A stretch of 64,000 nt of DNA from Ancylobacter mangrovi (lineage in GTDB: Bacteria > Pseudomonadota > Alphaproteobacteria > Rhizobiales > Xanthobacteraceae): the NCBI RefSeq assembly GCF_024752355.1, contig NZ_JANTHZ010000006.1, positions 239,534 through 303,533 on the forward strand, in the 5' to 3' direction. Made by a program: the position numbers and the translations under genes. Positions within the stretch are counted from its first letter, which is position 1; each line of letters opens with the position of its first letter. Shown piece by piece: positions 36,674 through 45,550 of this stretch. The notes beneath the pieces were generated by a model. That model was not told where the DNA came from and made no database searches. It saw only the letters and a list, made by a program, of their open reading frames with translations.

Positions 36674-37321
36674 TCAGGCCGTCTCGACCGTGATCGCCAC
36701 CGCATCGCCCTCATGCGAGAGCCGGATGGCGAAGCCCGTCGCCCGCGCCAGCAGGCCGGTATAATGGGGCTGGATGGCGTGCGCATCGACCATGCCGCCA
36801 TCGGGCGCGTTGCCGGCCAAGAGGTCCGCCAGATGCGGGGGAATGCGCGCGTGGCTGCCTTCGCTGCGAAGCTGGAAGCCGCCCGCCTCGCCCTCCCCGG
36901 TCGCGCTCAGCGCGATGCGCCCGCCGCGCGGAATGGTGGAGACGGCGACCAGAAGCAGGTTGAGCAGCAGCTTGACCTTGTTCTTCGGCAGCAGCGCGCG
37001 CGGCACGCTCCATTCGAGGCTGGTGCGGTCGTCCTGGATGAAGCCGCGGGCGACGTTCTCCGCGTCGCCGGTGTCGATCTGTGCACCCGCCGAGCCGGCG
37101 GCGCCGAAGGCGAGCCGCGCGAACTGGAGCCGGGCGGAGGCCTGCTTGGCGCTCTTGGCGATGAGGTCGAGCGCGAACGCCTTCATGCTCGGGTCGTCCT
37201 CGTCCTCGAGCACCTCGAGCCCGTTCACGATCGCGCCCACCGGGCTGATCACGTCGTGGCACACGCGCGAGCACAAAAGGGCGGCAAGGTCGAGCTTGTC
37301 GAGGTCGATGGCGGTCGTCAT
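36674..37321 (-). CDS. chpT: Histidine phosphotransferase ChpT
   Basis: 215 residues. ChpT passes phosphoryl groups from the CckA kinase to CtrA and CpdR. The N-terminal dimerisation helix holds the phosphorylated His in LCSRVCHDVISPVGAIVNGL (H22), a signature of the ChpT/DUF2328 family. The rest is a degenerate HATPase-like domain without ATP-binding motifs (NKVKLLLNLLLVAVSTIPRG). The ATG at 37321 directly precedes the conserved region. It is divergent from the DUF1134 gene across 356 nt. Confidence 0.9.
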   Translation of the reverse strand: MTTAIDLDKLDLAALLCSRVCHDVISPVGAIVNGLEVLEDEDDPSMKAFALDLIAKSAKQASARLQFARLAFGAAGSAGAQIDTGDAENVARGFIQDDRTSLEWSVPRALLPKNKVKLLLNLLLVAVSTIPRGGRIALSATGEGEAGGFQLRSEGSHARIPPHLADLLAGNAPDGGMVDAHAIQPHYTGLLARATGFAIRLSHEGDAVAITVETA

Positions 37322-37677
37322 CGCGTCCCTCTGTCTGTCGGATCTGGACGAATCACCGGCTGTGGCGCGGCGCGGTTTCATCGCTGGATACACCGCGCGC
37401 CTGCTCCCGCCAACCTCGCGCCGAGCCTCGTCCCGTACCCTGTCCGCTCGCCCGGTGCGCCGGCACCGGCGGGCGCCGCGAGGCAGGAGAACGCGCCGGG
37501 ACGTTGCGTGAGGTCGCGGCGACGTCCGGGGCGAGGCTTGTGGATCACACCCGCGCGCAACCGGGCGCGAGGGCGCCCCCGACGCCTTCCTAAGGTCTTA
37601 CTCCATGCTAATGATACCCGGGCCGGCGGCCCTCACGGCCGTTGCACACGTCTTCAGATCAGAACGCGAGACCGCCA
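37322..37677. other. Gene-free divergent region between chpT and the DUF1134 gene
   Basis: 356 nt with no convincing coding sequence. It must carry the promoters of both divergent genes. An AT-richer patch near 37590-37618 (CTAAGGTCTTACTCCATGC) lies about 70 nt before the DUF1134 start and is the most promoter-like part. No full CtrA box was found by eye. Confidence 0.5.
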
Positions 37678-38436
37678 ATGCCGACCTTGCGCGCCCTTCT
37701 TGCCTGCCTCGCCTCGCTCGCCGCCATACCCATCGCCGCAGCGCCCGCGCAGGCCCAATATGCGCAAGACCCCTACGCCCAGAGCCAGCCCCGCCAGAGC
37801 CAGTATCCCCAGGGCCAGTACAACCAGGGACAGTACAATCAGGGCCCGTACGGCCAGGGTCCTTATGCCCAGGCCCCGGCCGGCAAGGGCCAGTACGCGC
37901 AGGGGCAGTATCCGCAGGGCCAGTACCAGCAGCCCGCCGCCGCGCCGGCCCAGAGCACCTATTCCAGCGACGAACTGCTCCAGCAGGGCCACGGCTTCTT
38001 CGGCGAGGTCTCGCGCGGCCTCGCCCTGTCGATCGAGAAGGCGGTCAACCAGTGGGGCCAGCCGAACGGCTACATCCTCGGCCAGGAGGGCTCCGGCGCC
38101 TTCGTCGGCGGCCTGCGCTACGGCGAGGGTACGCTCTACACCCGCAATGCCGGCGACGTGAAGGTGTTCTGGCAGGGGCCCTCGCTCGGCTGGGACTTCG
38201 GCGGCGACGGCGCGCGGACCATGATCCTGGTCTACAATCTGAACTCGATAAACGACATCTTCCGCCGCTTCGGCGGCATTTCGGGCTCGGCCTATTTCGT
38301 CGCCGGATTCGGCATGACGGCCCTCGCCTCGGACAATATCGTGGTGGTACCGATCCGCTCCGGCGTCGGTGTGCGACTGGGCGCCAATATCGGCTACCTC
38401 AAGTTCACGCCCACCGCGACCTGGAATCCGTTCTGA
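37678..38436 (+). CDS. DUF1134 (EipA-type) envelope protein
   Basis: 252 residues. The signal peptide (MPTLRALLACLASLAAIPIA, cut near AQA-QY) is followed by a low-complexity Q/Y/G region with about ten QYxQGQ-type repeats (residues about 22-95). The conserved DUF1134 domain runs from SSDELLQQGHGFFGEVSRGL to FTPTATWNPF at the very C-terminus. Brucella EipA, a DUF1134 protein, is a periplasmic factor for envelope integrity. The neighbourhood with chpT and ctrA suggests cell-cycle-linked envelope control. An intrinsic terminator follows. Confidence 0.9.
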   Translation: MPTLRALLACLASLAAIPIAAAPAQAQYAQDPYAQSQPRQSQYPQGQYNQGQYNQGPYGQGPYAQAPAGKGQYAQGQYPQGQYQQPAAAPAQSTYSSDELLQQGHGFFGEVSRGLALSIEKAVNQWGQPNGYILGQEGSGAFVGGLRYGEGTLYTRNAGDVKVFWQGPSLGWDFGGDGARTMILVYNLNSINDIFRRFGGISGSAYFVAGFGMTALASDNIVVVPIRSGVGVRLGANIGYLKFTPTATWNPF

Positions 38437-38459
38437 GTTAACGGGGCGTTGCAGGATAG

Positions 38460-38490
38460 CGGCCGGGGTGACCCCGGCCGTTTTGGTGTT
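38460..38490 (+). terminator. Intrinsic terminator after the DUF1134 gene
   Basis: CGGCCGGGG (38460-38468) and CCCCGGCCG (38472-38480) form a perfect 9-bp stem with a 3-nt loop, followed by TTTTGGTGTTTG. It ends 24 nt or more after the stop codon and separates this gene from the coiled-coil gene. Confidence 0.85.
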
Positions 38491-38559
38491 TGTAACCGTT
38501 GGCCGCTAGGCTGTGCCGATCGACACGCCCGACACGCCACGCACGAGGTGAGACCGCAC

Positions 38560-39906
38560 ATGATCGAGCCGATCATGTATGCCGCGATAGGCTTCCTGAC
38601 CGCGACGCTGCTGGCGCTGCTGGTATTGCCGGCGGTCTGGCGCCGCGCGGTCCGGCTCACCCGCCGCCGCGTCGAGAACGCCATTCCCGTCACGCTGGCC
38701 GAGATCCAGGCCGACAAGGACGAGCAGCGCGCCGAGTTCGCCGTCGAGACCCGCCGGCTCGAGCTGGAGGTCGACCGCCATCAGGCCCGCGCCGCCGAGC
38801 TGTTCGCCGACGTCACCCGCCGGGACGAGGAGCTGCGCGCGCGCAAGGCCAGCCTCGACGAGGCGCTGGCCGGGCTCCAGGACCTGCAGTCCCGCCACGA
38901 CAGCCTCACCCAAAAGGACGTCGAGACCAGCGAGAGCCTTGCCCTGCGCGAGCGCGAGCTGGAGGAGACGCGCGCCCGGCTTGCCGCCACGCTCGCCGAG
39001 CTCGCCACCGCCCGCCAGGATCTCGACGAGACCACCTCGCGCGAGAACGAGCTCAAGATCGAGCATGTCGCGCTGACCACCGAGCGCGGCACGCTTCACG
39101 GCCGCGTCGCCGAGCTCGAGCGGCTGCTGGCCGCGACCAATGCCCATCTCGAGACCGAGCGCACCACGCTGCGCGCCACCTCCGAGAGCCTGTCGGTCGA
39201 GGTGACGAGCAATCGCGACCTCAAGACCCGCCTCGCCGAGACCGAGAACGAGCTCGGCACCGTCAGCGCCGAAGCCGCCGCGCTGCGGGCCGAAGTCGCC
39301 GCGCTGAGCCTGCGCGCGGACTCTCTGGAGCAGCGCACCCGCAGCGCCGAGGCCCGGCGCGACGCCGTCGAGACCGACGCGCGGGAGGTCACCGGATCGG
39401 CCCGCGCCGCGCAGGCGAGCGCTGAGGCCGCCGCCCGCCAGGCGAACGACGCCGCCGAGATGGTGCGCGCCGAGAAGGCGATGCTGGAAGGGGCGCTGGC
39501 GAAGGCGCGCGAGGACCGCGCCGAGCTGCAGAAGCGCCTCGACGCGCTGATCCCGACCGCCGCCGGCGTGCCGGAGGACGCCGATGACGGCGCGCAGCTA
39601 CGCGAGCGCATCAGCGACATCGCCGCCGAGGTGGCCCGCCTCACCGCGGCGCTGGAAGGCCCCGACTCGCCGATCGACGCCCTGCTGGCGGCCGCGCCCG
39701 CGGGCAAGCGCAAGAAGAACAGTCCGCTCCCGCTCGCCGACCGCATCCGCGCGCTGCAGGAAAAGGCCGCCAAGGCGGGCGACACCGGCAAGGCGGCCGA
39801 TTCCGCCAAGGCGCCGACCGCCAACAATGGAGCCGCGAACGGGGCTTCCAACGCCAGCACGGCTCCCGCCGAGCGCCCGGCCCAGAACCGGGCCGTCGCC
39901 GGCTAG
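38560..39906 (+). CDS. Membrane-anchored coiled-coil protein of unknown function
   Basis: 448 residues. One N-terminal membrane helix (MYAAIGFLTATLLALLVLPA) is followed by a short basic segment (RRAVRLTRRRVENAIP) and then about 300 residues of near-continuous heptad-rich coiled coil (for example LALRERELEETRARLAATLA). The C-terminal 80 residues are Ala/Lys/Asn-rich and disordered. Residues 35-60, VENAIPVTLAEIQADKDEQR, look the most conserved. No enzymatic motif is visible. The topology suggests a cytoplasmic scaffold tethered to the inner membrane. Confidence 0.75.
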   Translation: MIEPIMYAAIGFLTATLLALLVLPAVWRRAVRLTRRRVENAIPVTLAEIQADKDEQRAEFAVETRRLELEVDRHQARAAELFADVTRRDEELRARKASLDEALAGLQDLQSRHDSLTQKDVETSESLALRERELEETRARLAATLAELATARQDLDETTSRENELKIEHVALTTERGTLHGRVAELERLLAATNAHLETERTTLRATSESLSVEVTSNRDLKTRLAETENELGTVSAEAAALRAEVAALSLRADSLEQRTRSAEARRDAVETDAREVTGSARAAQASAEAAARQANDAAEMVRAEKAMLEGALAKAREDRAELQKRLDALIPTAAGVPEDADDGAQLRERISDIAAEVARLTAALEGPDSPIDALLAAAPAGKRKKNSPLPLADRIRALQEKAAKAGDTGKAADSAKAPTANNGAANGASNASTAPAERPAQNRAVAG

Positions 39907-39914
39907 GAACGGCC

Positions 39915-40030
39915 GCGCGGGTCGCCAGACCCGCGCCGGCAACCGACCGACGGGACGCGCCGGAAGGTCCCGCAAATGGAGCGCCCATCAAGGGGCGCCC
40001 CGTAACAAAAGCGCCGCAGGGCGCTTCGCC
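39915..40030. repeat. GC-rich inverted repeats before the oxidoreductase gene
   Basis: The gap of 141 nt holds two good hairpins. One is GCGCGGGTC/GACCCGCGC around a GCCA loop near 39915-39936; the other is AAGCGCC/GGGCGCTT around GCA near 40008-40025. Neither is followed by a T-run. They may end transcription of the coiled-coil gene or structure the leader of the next gene. Confidence 0.35.
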
Positions 40031-40047
40031 AGGAGGAAACGCGTCCC

Positions 40048-41415
40048 ATGAATCTCGCCCGCCTGCTCAAAGAGCGCGCCGATGCCGGCCGCCCGGTCCG
40101 CGTCGGCCTGATCGGCGCCGGCAAGTTCGGCTCCATGTTCCTGTCGCAGGTGCGCACCACGCCCGGCCTGCACCTGCTCGGCATCGCCGACCTGTCCGCG
40201 CCCCGCGCCCGGGCGGCGCTGGAGCGGACCGGCTGGGACGCGGACGCCGCCATCGCCGCCTCCTTCGACGAGGCGCGCCGCACCGGCCGCACCATGCTGA
40301 CCGAGGATGCCGAGGCGCTGATCACGGCCGACGGGCTCGACGTGGTGATCGAGGCGACCGGCAGCCCGGCGGCCGGCGCCGCCCACGCGCTCAAGGCGAT
40401 CGAGCACGGCCGGCACATCGTGATGGTGACGGTGGAGGCCGACGCGCTGGTCGGCCCGCTGCTCGCCGCCCGCGCCCGACAGGCGGGCATCGTCTATTCC
40501 ATGGCCTATGGCGACCAGCCGGCGCTGGTGTGCGAGATGGTCGACTGGGCACGCTGCTGCGGCTTCTCGGTGGTGGCCGCCGGCAAGGGTACGAAGTACC
40601 TGCCCGCATATCACGCTTCGACGCCCGATACGGTGTGGGACCATTACGGCCTCACCCCCGAGCAGGCGGCCGAGGGCGGCATGAACCCGCAGATGTTCAA
40701 TTCATTCCTCGACGGCACCAAGTCGGCGATCGAGATGGCCGCCATCGCCAATGCTGCCGGGCTGCGGGCACCGTCGGACGGGCTCGTCTTCCCGCCCTGC
40801 GGCGTCGACGACCTCGCCGCCATCCTGCGCCCTCGCGCGGCGGGCGGGCTGATGGAGCAGGCGGGCATCGTCGAGACGATCTCCAGCCTGGAGCGCGACG
40901 GGCGCCCGGTCTACCGGGACCTGCGCTGGGGCGTCTATGTCGTGTTCGAGGCCGACCCCGGCCCGAGCGGCGACTATGCCCGGCGCTGCTTCAAGGAATA
41001 TGGCGTGGTGACCGATTCCACCGGCCGCTACACCGCACTCTACCGCCCCAATCACCTGATCGGGCTGGAACTCGGCGTCAGCGTCGCCTCGGCCGCGCTG
41101 CGCGGCGAGCCGACCGGCACCACGGACGCGTTCAATGGCGACGTCGTCGCGGTCACCAAGCGAGGGCTGAAGGCCGGCGAGGTGCTGGACGGCGAAGGCG
41201 GCTTCACCGTGTGGGGCAAGCTGCTGCCGGCCGCCACCTCGCTCGCGCGCGGCGCGCTGCCGATCGGTCTCGCCCACCACATGACCCTGAAGCGCGACAT
41301 CCCCGCCGGCGAGGTCGTCGGCTGGGCGGACGTCGATGCGGGCGACAGCCCCATCATCCGCCTGCGCCGCGAGATGGAGCGCGCTTTCGCCGGCACGTCG
41401 CTCGCCGCGGAATAG
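40048..41415 (+). CDS. NAD(P)-dependent oxidoreductase with C-terminal SAF-like domain
   Basis: 455 residues. The Rossmann start VRVGLIGAGKFGSMFLSQV is followed by LDVVIEATGSPAAGAAHALK, as in homoserine-dehydrogenase-like NAD(P)-binding domains. The middle (AGKGTKYLPAYHASTPDTVW) is characteristic of a sugar/aldonate-associated oxidoreductase group. The C-terminal 100 residues (HMTLKRDIPAGEVVGWADVD) resemble a SAF domain. The substrate cannot be told; no sugar-catabolic neighbours are visible. AGGAGG lies 10 nt before the ATG. Confidence 0.75.
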   Translation: MNLARLLKERADAGRPVRVGLIGAGKFGSMFLSQVRTTPGLHLLGIADLSAPRARAALERTGWDADAAIAASFDEARRTGRTMLTEDAEALITADGLDVVIEATGSPAAGAAHALKAIEHGRHIVMVTVEADALVGPLLAARARQAGIVYSMAYGDQPALVCEMVDWARCCGFSVVAAGKGTKYLPAYHASTPDTVWDHYGLTPEQAAEGGMNPQMFNSFLDGTKSAIEMAAIANAAGLRAPSDGLVFPPCGVDDLAAILRPRAAGGLMEQAGIVETISSLERDGRPVYRDLRWGVYVVFEADPGPSGDYARRCFKEYGVVTDSTGRYTALYRPNHLIGLELGVSVASAALRGEPTGTTDAFNGDVVAVTKRGLKAGEVLDGEGGFTVWGKLLPAATSLARGALPIGLAHHMTLKRDIPAGEVVGWADVDAGDSPIIRLRREMERAFAGTSLAAE

Positions 41416-41482
41416 GCCTGATCGGGGCCTTGCCTATCGCCGGCACCGGGCGAACGAGTAGCCGCCCGCGCCACCCGCGCGG

Positions 41483-42574
41483 CTAGCGCACGGTCTTCGT
41501 GCGCATCATGTCGGGAAACGAGGCGCCGATGCGCCCGAGCAGCCGGCGCACCCGCCGCCCCCGTCGCCCCTTGAGCTTCTCCACCGCCGCCTCCAGCGAG
41601 GCGATCCGGTCCGACTGGGCCGCTACGACATAGACGAGCTGTTCTACCAGGCGTTCCCGCACCGGCCCCTCCTTTGGCAGCTCGGCGTTCAGCGGCCCGG
41701 AAAGGAAGTCGATCCCGATGCTGTCGCGGATCGAGGAGAACATCTGGCGGTTGTCCTCGAGAATGTCAGCCGTCTCGCGATAGCAGAAGCCGTCGCAGAT
41801 GACCTCGTGGAGCGTCGGCGCGTTGGAAAGGCTCAGCCCACCCATGGCGATGTCGAACCGCTCCGGCACGGCTTCCTCCTCGAAGCCGCTGTTGAAGACG
41901 AACCTGAACACCGATTCCGGGACGGAGGAGCGTTCGAGCACCCGGTCCTGCGCGTTCTCGAGCTCTATGCCGACGGTCGAGCAGAAATCGTCGACCACGT
42001 CGATCGACTTGTCGAAGCGGCGCACCTCCAGCAAGTCGGGATGATGGTGTTTCCACCGCAGCAGCCCCGCATAGGTGCCGACCAGCGCGCGGGCCAGCTC
42101 GCCATAGGGCCGCACGGGACCCCGCATGATCTTGTGGTGAATTCCCCACTGCGTATAGGCCGAGGGAAGCCAGTCATACGGATCGCGCACATAGACGATG
42201 ATCCGGACCTTCAGATGCTTCCTGAGCGTGGCGATGAAGGGCGCGAAGTGATCGGCCAGACGAGTGCAGTTCTCCTCGGTGAGGCCATAGATCGCCTCGT
42301 TGGAAATGATGAACCGCGTGATCCCCGATTCCGCCCGCAACCGCTCGAGCCGCTTTACGAAAATTCCGGCGGCCCGTCGCATCTCGGCCTCGGAGAGCGC
42401 GCCGAAGGCCTCATGTCCCATGTCGCCGGAGAAGCGCGGATCGATCAGGTCGAACCACAACCCCAGATATTGGGTGCGCTGTCGGCTCAGGCAGCCATGA
42501 TTCGAGCCCAGGGCATACTGGATCGACGTGGTTCCCGTCTTTCCCATGCCGATATGCAGAATGAGCTCGATCAT
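41483..42574 (-). CDS. Sulfotransferase-like P-loop protein
   Basis: 363 residues. ILHIGMGKTGTTSIQYALGS at the N-terminus is the 5'-phosphosulfate-binding loop of sulfotransferases (G-x-x-K-T-G-T-T). VRIIVYVRDPYDWLPSAYTQ fits the 3'-phosphate-binding block. The C-terminus has a short coiled coil and a basic Arg cluster (LKGRRGRRVRRLLGR). The substrate is unknown, possibly cell-surface glycans. The ATG at 42574 sits just before the P-loop strand; an upstream GTG adds nine non-conserved residues. Confidence 0.78.
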   Translation of the reverse strand: MIELILHIGMGKTGTTSIQYALGSNHGCLSRQRTQYLGLWFDLIDPRFSGDMGHEAFGALSEAEMRRAAGIFVKRLERLRAESGITRFIISNEAIYGLTEENCTRLADHFAPFIATLRKHLKVRIIVYVRDPYDWLPSAYTQWGIHHKIMRGPVRPYGELARALVGTYAGLLRWKHHHPDLLEVRRFDKSIDVVDDFCSTVGIELENAQDRVLERSSVPESVFRFVFNSGFEEEAVPERFDIAMGGLSLSNAPTLHEVICDGFCYRETADILEDNRQMFSSIRDSIGIDFLSGPLNAELPKEGPVRERLVEQLVYVVAAQSDRIASLEAAVEKLKGRRGRRVRRLLGRIGASFPDMMRTKTVR

Positions 42575-42862
42575 CAATGCGGAGTCCACTCCAGAGCGCA
42601 CATGATCCCGATACCTTTAGGGGGCCGAGACACAACCTGCAAGCGGCGCGTAACGCCGCCAGCGAAGACCATCCGACGCAATGCACTTCACCCGCGCTGG
42701 AGCCTGCCGGGACGCGGCGCGCGCGTTTCGCTCATGCCACTCAGGAACGCAAAACGGATCGGACACGGCGCGGGCCGCACCCGGTATTCCCGCACCGGGA
42801 AAAATTACCACGAACGCCAGCCGGTCCACACGCCAGGAAAGCCCGTTTCGCCGGACGCCGCG

Positions 42863-43471
42863 CTAGATGGGCGCCTCGCGGGTGGCGACCACCCATTCGC
42901 GTGCGCGCACTTCGGGATTTTCGTTCAGCAGCACGTCGGTGACGACGGCGACGCTGTCGGCGCCGGCCCGCAACACGCCCTCGGCGCGGGCGATGGTCAG
43001 CCCGCCGATACCCACCAGCGGTATGTCGCCGATGCGGCGCTTCCACTGGGTGATGCGCTCCAGCCCCTGCGGATCCCAGCGCATCTTCTTCAGGATGGTC
43101 GGGTAGACCGGGCCGAGCGCGACATAGTCGGGCTCCGCCTTCAGCGCGGTCTCCAGCTCGTCCTCGTCATGGGTGCTGATGCCGAGCTTGAGCCCGGCGC
43201 GCCGGATCGCCGCCACGTCGGCCTCGGCGAGGTCCTCCTGGCCGAGATGGACGAAATCGCACCCTTCCTCGATGGCGAGCCGCCAGTAGTCGTTGACGAC
43301 GAGTTGGGCGCCGTAGCGCAGGCAGATGTCGCGCGCCTCGGCGATCTCGCTGCGAAGCTGGGACTGCTCCATGTCCTTGGCGCGAAGCTGCACCAGCTTC
43401 ACGCCCTGCGGCAGAAGTCGCGGCAGCCAGGAGGCCCGGTCGACGATGAGATAGAAGGGATCGAGCTTCAT
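42863..43471 (-). CDS. thiE: Thiamine phosphate synthase
   Basis: 202 residues from the ATG at 43471; a GTG 18 nt upstream is possible. It joins HMP pyrophosphate and thiazole phosphate to give thiamine phosphate. KLVQLRAKDMEQSQLRSEIA, VVNDYWRLAIEEGCDFVHLGQ, ISTHDEDELETAL and VGIGGLTIARA follow the ThiE TIM-barrel pattern; THDEDEL replaces the usual CH/SxHxxxE version. It is the last gene of thiO-S-G-E, 20 nt after thiG. Confidence 0.9.
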   Translation of the reverse strand: MKLDPFYLIVDRASWLPRLLPQGVKLVQLRAKDMEQSQLRSEIAEARDICLRYGAQLVVNDYWRLAIEEGCDFVHLGQEDLAEADVAAIRRAGLKLGISTHDEDELETALKAEPDYVALGPVYPTILKKMRWDPQGLERITQWKRRIGDIPLVGIGGLTIARAEGVLRAGADSVAVVTDVLLNENPEVRAREWVVATREAPI

Positions 43472-43490
43472 AACCTGCCTGCCGGACAAC

Positions 43491-44306
43491 TCACTCGCCG
43501 AAAACGCCGCGGCCCATCACCGGGGTGGACGGCGCGGCCATGTCGCGCACCTCCATCGGGTCGGCGATCACCGCCTCGCGCCCGGCCTCGATGGCGCGGG
43601 CGAAGGCGCGCGCCATGCGCACCGGATCGCCCGCCTTGGCGACCGCGGTGTTGAGCAGAACCGCGTCATAGCCCATCTCCATCGCCGCCGCGGCGTGCGA
43701 GGGCAGGCCGATGCCCGCATCGACCACCAGCGGCACGCGCGGGAAATGGGCGCGCAGCGAGCGCAGGCCGTAGGGATTGTTGAGCCCCCGGCCGGAGCCG
43801 ATCGGCGCTCCCCAGGGCATCAGCACCTCGCAGCCGGCCGCGATCAGCTTCTCGGCGACGACAAGGTCGTCGGTCGTGTAGGGGAACACCTGGAAGCCGT
43901 CGCGCGAGAGGATGCGCGCGGCCTCGACGAGGCCGAACACGTCGGGCTGGAGCGTGTCGTCCTCGCCGATCACCTCCAGCTTGACCCAGGGCGTGTCGAA
44001 CAGGTCGCGCGCCATCTCGGCGGTGGTGACGGCTTCCTTCACCGTCTTGCAGCCGGCGGTGTTGGGCAGCACCTTCACGCCAAGGTCGCGGATGATCTGC
44101 CAGAAGCTCTGCCCCGCCTTGGCGGCCCCGGATTCGCGCCGCAGCGAGACGGTGACGATCTCCGCACCGCTGGCGCGGATCGCCTCGGAGAGGATGGCGG
44201 GCGAGGGATATTGCGCGGTGCCCAGCAGCAGCCGCGAGGTCACGCGCGTGCCATAGAATTCCACGGCGTCGGCAAGGCCGGCCGCATTGGGTGTCAGAGC
44301 GTCCAT
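43491..44306 (-). CDS. thiG: Thiazole synthase
   Basis: 271 residues. It forms the thiazole phosphate ring from deoxyxylulose phosphate, dehydroglycine and ThiS thiocarboxylate. Conserved blocks are [67 protein letters not shown] and [18 protein letters not shown]. The lysine in VKLEVIGD-type context is retained. It is one base after the thiS stop. Confidence 0.96.
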   Translation of the reverse strand: MDALTPNAAGLADAVEFYGTRVTSRLLLGTAQYPSPAILSEAIRASGAEIVTVSLRRESGAAKAGQSFWQIIRDLGVKVLPNTAGCKTVKEAVTTAEMARDLFDTPWVKLEVIGEDDTLQPDVFGLVEAARILSRDGFQVFPYTTDDLVVAEKLIAAGCEVLMPWGAPIGSGRGLNNPYGLRSLRAHFPRVPLVVDAGIGLPSHAAAAMEMGYDAVLLNTAVAKAGDPVRMARAFARAIEAGREAVIADPMEVRDMAAPSTPVMGRGVFGE

Positions 44307-44307
44307 C

Positions 44308-44505
44308 TCAGCCTCCCTGCATCGGAGCGAGGATTTCCACGCGATCGCCGGAAGCGATCGGCGTTGCCGCGCGCTTGACCGCGCGTACCACGGCGCCGTT
44401 CAGCGCCGTCGCGACGATGGCCTCGCCGAGGCCCAGCTCGCCGAGAAGCTCGGCGAGCGTGCCGGCCCGGGTGTCGGCCGATTCACCATTCACGAGGATC
44501 TTCAT
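44308..44505 (-). CDS. thiS: Sulfur carrier protein ThiS
   Basis: 65 residues, a ubiquitin-like sulfur carrier. It starts [20 protein letters not shown] and ends APMQGG, with the C-terminal Gly-Gly that is thiocarboxylated. [13 protein letters not shown] matches the central family block. It overlaps the thiO 3' end by 23 nt and thiG follows after 1 nt. Confidence 0.94.
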   Translation of the reverse strand: MKILVNGESADTRAGTLAELLGELGLGEAIVATALNGAVVRAVKRAATPIASGDRVEILAPMQGG

Positions 44506-45544
44506 CCATAACCTCCGGGAAACGGGTCCCGTCGAACGCCAGTTCCGCCGCCCGGCGCGCCAGCGCCGGCGCCGCTAGGAAGCCGTGGCGATACAGCCCG
44601 TTCACATAGATGGTCTTGCCGCGCCGGCGAAGGCGCGGAAGGTTGTCCGGGAAGGCCGGGCGCACATCCGCGCCGATCTCAACAATCTCGGCCTCTCCGA
44701 ACGCGGGGTGCAGCGCATAGACCGACCCCAGCAGCTCCAGCATGGAGCGCCCGGTGACGCGCCCGCGCTCGTCGTTCTCGATCGAGGTGGCGCCGATCAT
44801 GAAATGCCCGTCGCCGCGCGGCACGATGTAGACCGGGATGCGCGGGTGCAGCATCCGCACCGGGCGCTTCAGCGCGATCTCGGTGGAATAGAGCACCAGC
44901 ATCTCGCCCTTCACGCCGCGCAGATCCGCGAGCTGGTCGCGCGCGGCGAGGCCGCGACAATCGACCACCAGATCGGCCTCGTCGCCCGCCCCGTCCGACC
45001 CGTCGGCCTCGAAGCGCATGTCGATGCCGAACTCGTCGGTCAGCCGGCGGGTCAGCGCGGCGAGCGCCTTGCGCGGCTCCAGATGCGCCTCGGTCGGGAA
45101 GAACAGTCCCTGGTCGAAACGCCCCTCGAGGTCCGGCTCCAGCGCCGCGATGCGCGCGCCGTCGACCCATTCATAGCCTTCCGTGCGGCGCGAGAAGCGC
45201 CTCAGGTCGGGCAGGTCGCGCGGCTGGGCGAGCACCAGGCTGCCCTCGTTCGGCACGTCCGGCACCTCGCGCCGCCAATAGTCCAGCGACTCGAGACCGA
45301 GCTCGGCGATCAGCGGCTCGGCGCTCTCGCGCTCGCACCACGGCGCCAGCATGCCGCCCGCATACCAGGAGCAGCCCTGCCCGGAGCCCGATCTGCGTTC
45401 GATCACGGTCACCTGCGCGCCGCGCTGGGCGAACGCATGGGCGCAGGTCAGCCCGGCCACGCCGGCACCGACCACGGTGACACGCATCGCATTGGCGGCA
45501 CGGCCTGTCACCGCTCCGTCATGCGCTCCATTCGGGGATGTCAT
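44483..45544 (-). CDS. thiO: FAD-dependent glycine oxidase ThiO
   Basis: 353 residues. It oxidises glycine to dehydroglycine for thiazole synthesis in aerobes. RVTVVGAGVAGLTCAHAFAQ is the FAD-binding Rossmann motif, then SWYAGGMLAPWCE, EPRKALAALTRRL and the C-terminal IYVNGLYRHGFLAAPALARR. The ATG at 45544 has GGAGGGAGG 5' of it; an internal ATG at 45487 directly before the Rossmann strand is an alternative. It is the first gene behind the TPP riboswitch. Confidence 0.92.
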   Translation of the reverse strand: MTSPNGAHDGAVTGRAANAMRVTVVGAGVAGLTCAHAFAQRGAQVTVIERRSGSGQGCSWYAGGMLAPWCERESAEPLIAELGLESLDYWRREVPDVPNEGSLVLAQPRDLPDLRRFSRRTEGYEWVDGARIAALEPDLEGRFDQGLFFPTEAHLEPRKALAALTRRLTDEFGIDMRFEADGSDGAGDEADLVVDCRGLAARDQLADLRGVKGEMLVLYSTEIALKRPVRMLHPRIPVYIVPRGDGHFMIGATSIENDERGRVTGRSMLELLGSVYALHPAFGEAEIVEIGADVRPAFPDNLPRLRRRGKTIYVNGLYRHGFLAAPALARRAAELAFDGTRFPEVMDEDPREW

Positions 45545-45550
45545 GCACGC

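Noticed and set aside
37735..37960. Short repeats considered as a possible CRISPR or DNA satellite
   Set aside because: They are imperfect coding repeats in frame within the DUF1134 protein, with no spacer structure.
42602..42862. Hairpin CCCGGT...ACCGGG followed by AAAAA near 42779-42803 as a terminator
   Set aside because: The run is A rather than T on the plus strand, and on the minus strand it precedes the stem, so it does not fit an intrinsic terminator. Nothing else was recognised in this 260-nt gap.
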